The notes under the pieces: model-generated
The model's database searches: none
What the model saw: only the letters and a program-made list of their open reading frames with translations
What the model was told of the DNA's origin: nothing
Source: Metasolibacillus meyeri
Lineage (GTDB): Bacteria > Bacillota > Bacilli > Bacillales_A > Planococcaceae
NCBI RefSeq assembly: GCF_003049505.1
Contig: NZ_PYWN01000020.1
Location: 1 to 33,326 of the forward strand
Direction of reading: 5' to 3'
Length of the DNA stretch: 33,326 bases
Program-made: the position numbers and the translations under genes
In this document: positions 31,328 to 33,326 of the stretch, piece by piece
Layout of the letters: each line of letters starts with the position of its first letter
Position numbering within the stretch: the first letter of the stretch is position 1

Positions 31328-33326
31328 CTATCTTCCTGCTGCGGTTTGAATTTCATAAAATGCCCAATGTGCTGGTGTCACATCTGTAAATACTAGACCC
31401 TCTACATTTGTAGTAAGCTCTAATTCAAATAAATCATTCAATATGCTGACTGCCTGTGCCCGTGTTACTGAGCCGTTTGGATTGAATGTATTTGTATCTA
31501 CTCCTGACATAAAACCTAGTGCACTTATTTTTCTAATCGCGGGCGCAGCCCAATGATTTGCTGCTACATCACTAAACACCTTTTCGGTGCTGATCTCCTT
31601 ACAAAATGTTGCAGCAGCATCCACCATACAATGCGCATCAATCCATCGCACTACTACTGCTGCCATTTGAGCACGTGTTATCGAGCCATTTGGATTGAAG
31701 GTTGTAGATGTTGTGCCATCAAATAACCCAATAGACCGTACATATTCAATGGCATCTTTTGCTCCATGTCTTTCCGCATCCACAAATGTTGCATGAGCTT
31801 CTGGCACCGTGTTGTTTGTTAAATAGCGGGCGAACATACTTGCGATTTGTGCGCGTGTTACAGACGCATCAGGTAGGAAAGTGCCATCTACATACCCGCT
31901 AATATAGGGCTCTCGCTCATTTGTTTCAGCTATTATCTCTTCAGGTACATACAAAATAGCAAATGTAGAAAACTTACTTACTTCAAATTGTATACCCGGT
32001 GTATTGTCATCAAATGCTACAATCTGTCCGTTAATCAGCTCATTTGTACCATCACTATGCTCAATATAAATTATTAACTGCTCTAGCTGATGCTGCATTA
32101 GATCCATTGGTAACGGGAGTGTTAATGTTACAGGGCGATTTTGTAAGTTTGTTTCGATCGTCATTGGACGCCCTAGCATTTCTACTGTCATCGTACCTGC
32201 TAAACGTCTCACTTGTTCTTCTACTCTTGCGCGTTCTTCAATTATTTGCTGTTCTGTCTGTGATTTAACGGGTATTACACGGAAGTACAAATCTTCTTCT
32301 AACATGCTAAAAGAATCCTTATCTACGCTAATTTTAACATCCCGTGTCTCCATCACTAGACTTATATCATTATCATGTAACAATAAAACAATATTGTTTG
32401 TGATAAACACATCAACTTGGCGTACCTTATCCTCTATATCTGGCAACATCATGTAGACTGTATTTGCATTATTTTCTCTTAATTTTGCTAGTATTTCTAT
32501 CATGCTTTGTTCCGTTAATGTAATCGTGTCATGTAGTGTACCATCTGTATTCTCTATTCTTTGCATTACTATTTGAGAAATAGTAATTCCATTGCCTATA
32601 TTCATATTAATTGTAAGTGGTGGAGTGCTGACATTATTGATTTCTTCGCTAAAAATAGGCGAAACAAAGTTATTCGCTCCTTTTACTATAACCGTAAAGA
32701 CTTTTACCTCTGTCACATTCCCTTTACGAATCGTTGCTGTAAGTGTAACACTACTATCTCCACTAACTGGTCGTATCACCATACCGTTATTCTGAATAAT
32801 AGATGGATGACTGGATACCCAGCTGATGGTCGTATCATGTAATCCTGTCGTTGCTAATTGTAAAGACTGGGTTACATTGAACATATTATCTCCTGGCGCA
32901 TAGCCAATCGTTAAAGCATCCTTTGCACTAATTACAGCATCCATTAACGAATATATTAGTATTTGTGCTACATCACTTGTGACTGTTGCTACCTTCACAC
33001 CGCTCACATTATTATTTGTATTTTTAACAACTACATAATAATATATTGTACCTGCTGTGTCTGTCGGTATCGTGTATGAAGCACTTGTCGCCCCTTGAAT
33101 CAGTGTTCCATCACTTGAATTATTTATTGTATTACTAAACCACTGGTAGCTTAAAGTTCCGCCATCACTAATACTAGCATCTACTGATAATGTAATATTT
33201 CCACCTTCATCCACAGTAGCACTTAGCGGCTGTGTATGGATTACGGGTGTCGCTGCATGCATTGATGAATCTACTGTAAAACTCACTTGAATATTTTCAT
33301 TCAAACCTCCATCGGCTGTAAATGTC
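31328..33326 (-). CDS. Ig-like/SLH cell-surface protein, 5-prime end outside the window
   Basis: The frame stays open to the right edge (last visible residues TFTADGGLNENIQVSFTVDS), so at least 665 residues are seen and the N-terminus with its expected signal peptide is missing. A TTG at 33302-33304 is not a credible start. Domains in order: an Ig-like module (HTQPLSATVDEGGNITLSVD ... YYYVVVKN), a second beta-rich module with TTISWVSSHPSIIQNNGMVI, a mixed region with predicted coiled segment (QQIIEERARVEEQVRRLAG), then S-layer homology repeats with TRAQ motifs (VTRAQIASMFARYL; GSITRAQMAAVVVRWI; GSVTRAQAVSILNDLF) and a last partial FTDVTPAHWAFYEI. SLH domains bind pyruvylated secondary wall polymer, anchoring the protein to the cell wall. 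Function of the outward part is unknown. Confidence 0.9.
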   Translation of the reverse strand, partial: TFTADGGLNENIQVSFTVDSSMHAATPVIHTQPLSATVDEGGNITLSVDASISDGGTLSYQWFSNTINNSSDGTLIQGATSASYTIPTDTAGTIYYYVVVKNTNNNVSGVKVATVTSDVAQILIYSLMDAVISAKDALTIGYAPGDNMFNVTQSLQLATTGLHDTTISWVSSHPSIIQNNGMVIRPVSGDSSVTLTATIRKGNVTEVKVFTVIVKGANNFVSPIFSEEINNVSTPPLTINMNIGNGITISQIVMQRIENTDGTLHDTITLTEQSMIEILAKLRENNANTVYMMLPDIEDKVRQVDVFITNNIVLLLHDNDISLVMETRDVKISVDKDSFSMLEEDLYFRVIPVKSQTEQQIIEERARVEEQVRRLAGTMTVEMLGRPMTIETNLQNRPVTLTLPLPMDLMQHQLEQLIIYIEHSDGTNELINGQIVAFDDNTPGIQFEVSKFSTFAILYVPEEIIAETNEREPYISGYVDGTFLPDASVTRAQIASMFARYLTNNTVPEAHATFVDAERHGAKDAIEYVRSIGLFDGTTSTTFNPNGSITRAQMAAVVVRWIDAHCMVDAAATFCKEISTEKVFSDVAANHWAAPAIRKISALGFMSGVDTNTFNPNGSVTRAQAVSILNDLFELELTTNVEGLVFTDVTPAHWAFYEIQTAAGR

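Overview
The window looks like chromosome from a low-GC, Gram-positive endospore-former of the Bacillaceae/Planococcaceae, most likely Lysinibacillus or a close relative. The basis is AT-rich DNA, strong AGGAGG-type ribosome sites, sigma-A promoters, lipoprotein-anchored binding proteins, an S-layer-homology surface protein, proteins very close to Bacillus Bmr, YpsA, RocB and RocD, and intergenic repeats that I recall as common in Lysinibacillus. The genus is an inference. There is no phage, transposase, CRISPR array, tRNA or rRNA gene.

Layout. 1-2300 is a gene-poor, decayed stretch: a heptamer microsatellite at the edge, a frameshifted gene, three small membrane-protein genes and one gene remnant. 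2313-6970 (minus) is an iron-siderophore uptake operon: lipoprotein receptor, two FecCD permeases, ATPase and an FhuF-like Fe-S protein, behind a promoter overlapped by Fur-box-like sites. 7250-9554 (minus) is a polar amino acid ABC transporter. 9700-12636 holds a membrane protein, a YfbR-type HD nucleotidase and a chemoreceptor. 12637-13411 is non-coding apart from a gene remnant and carries a 21-bp degenerate tandem repeat and a 6S RNA candidate with its own promoter and long closing stem. 13412-13942 is speG.

13958-19289 (minus) is a six-gene operon resembling the Bacillus ytm/yxe sulfur clusters: NtaA/SnaA-type monooxygenase, ATPase, luciferase-like monooxygenase, binding lipoprotein and two permeases. 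It probably imports and oxidatively opens a sulfur-containing amino acid derivative. It is followed by a histidine phosphatase gene and by bmr, whose promoter keeps a MerR-type 19-bp-spacer operator although no bmrR lies beside it.

21787-28575 looks like an arginine/ornithine use region: a third amino acid ABC transporter, rocB, a divergent IclR-family regulator with two tandem operator-like dyads just downstream of the rocB promoter, and rocD. The rocD leader has an orphan paralogous copy after bmr. 28723-31260 holds two small membrane proteins, an EamA exporter, ypsA and an unrecognised 103-residue gene. The window ends inside a large Ig-like/SLH surface protein gene that is open at the right edge.

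Shared themes are nutrient scavenging (iron, several amino acids, sulfur compounds), many convergent terminators, and a dispersed hairpin-forming intergenic repeat present at least three times (about 5.9, 24.3 and 27.1 kb).
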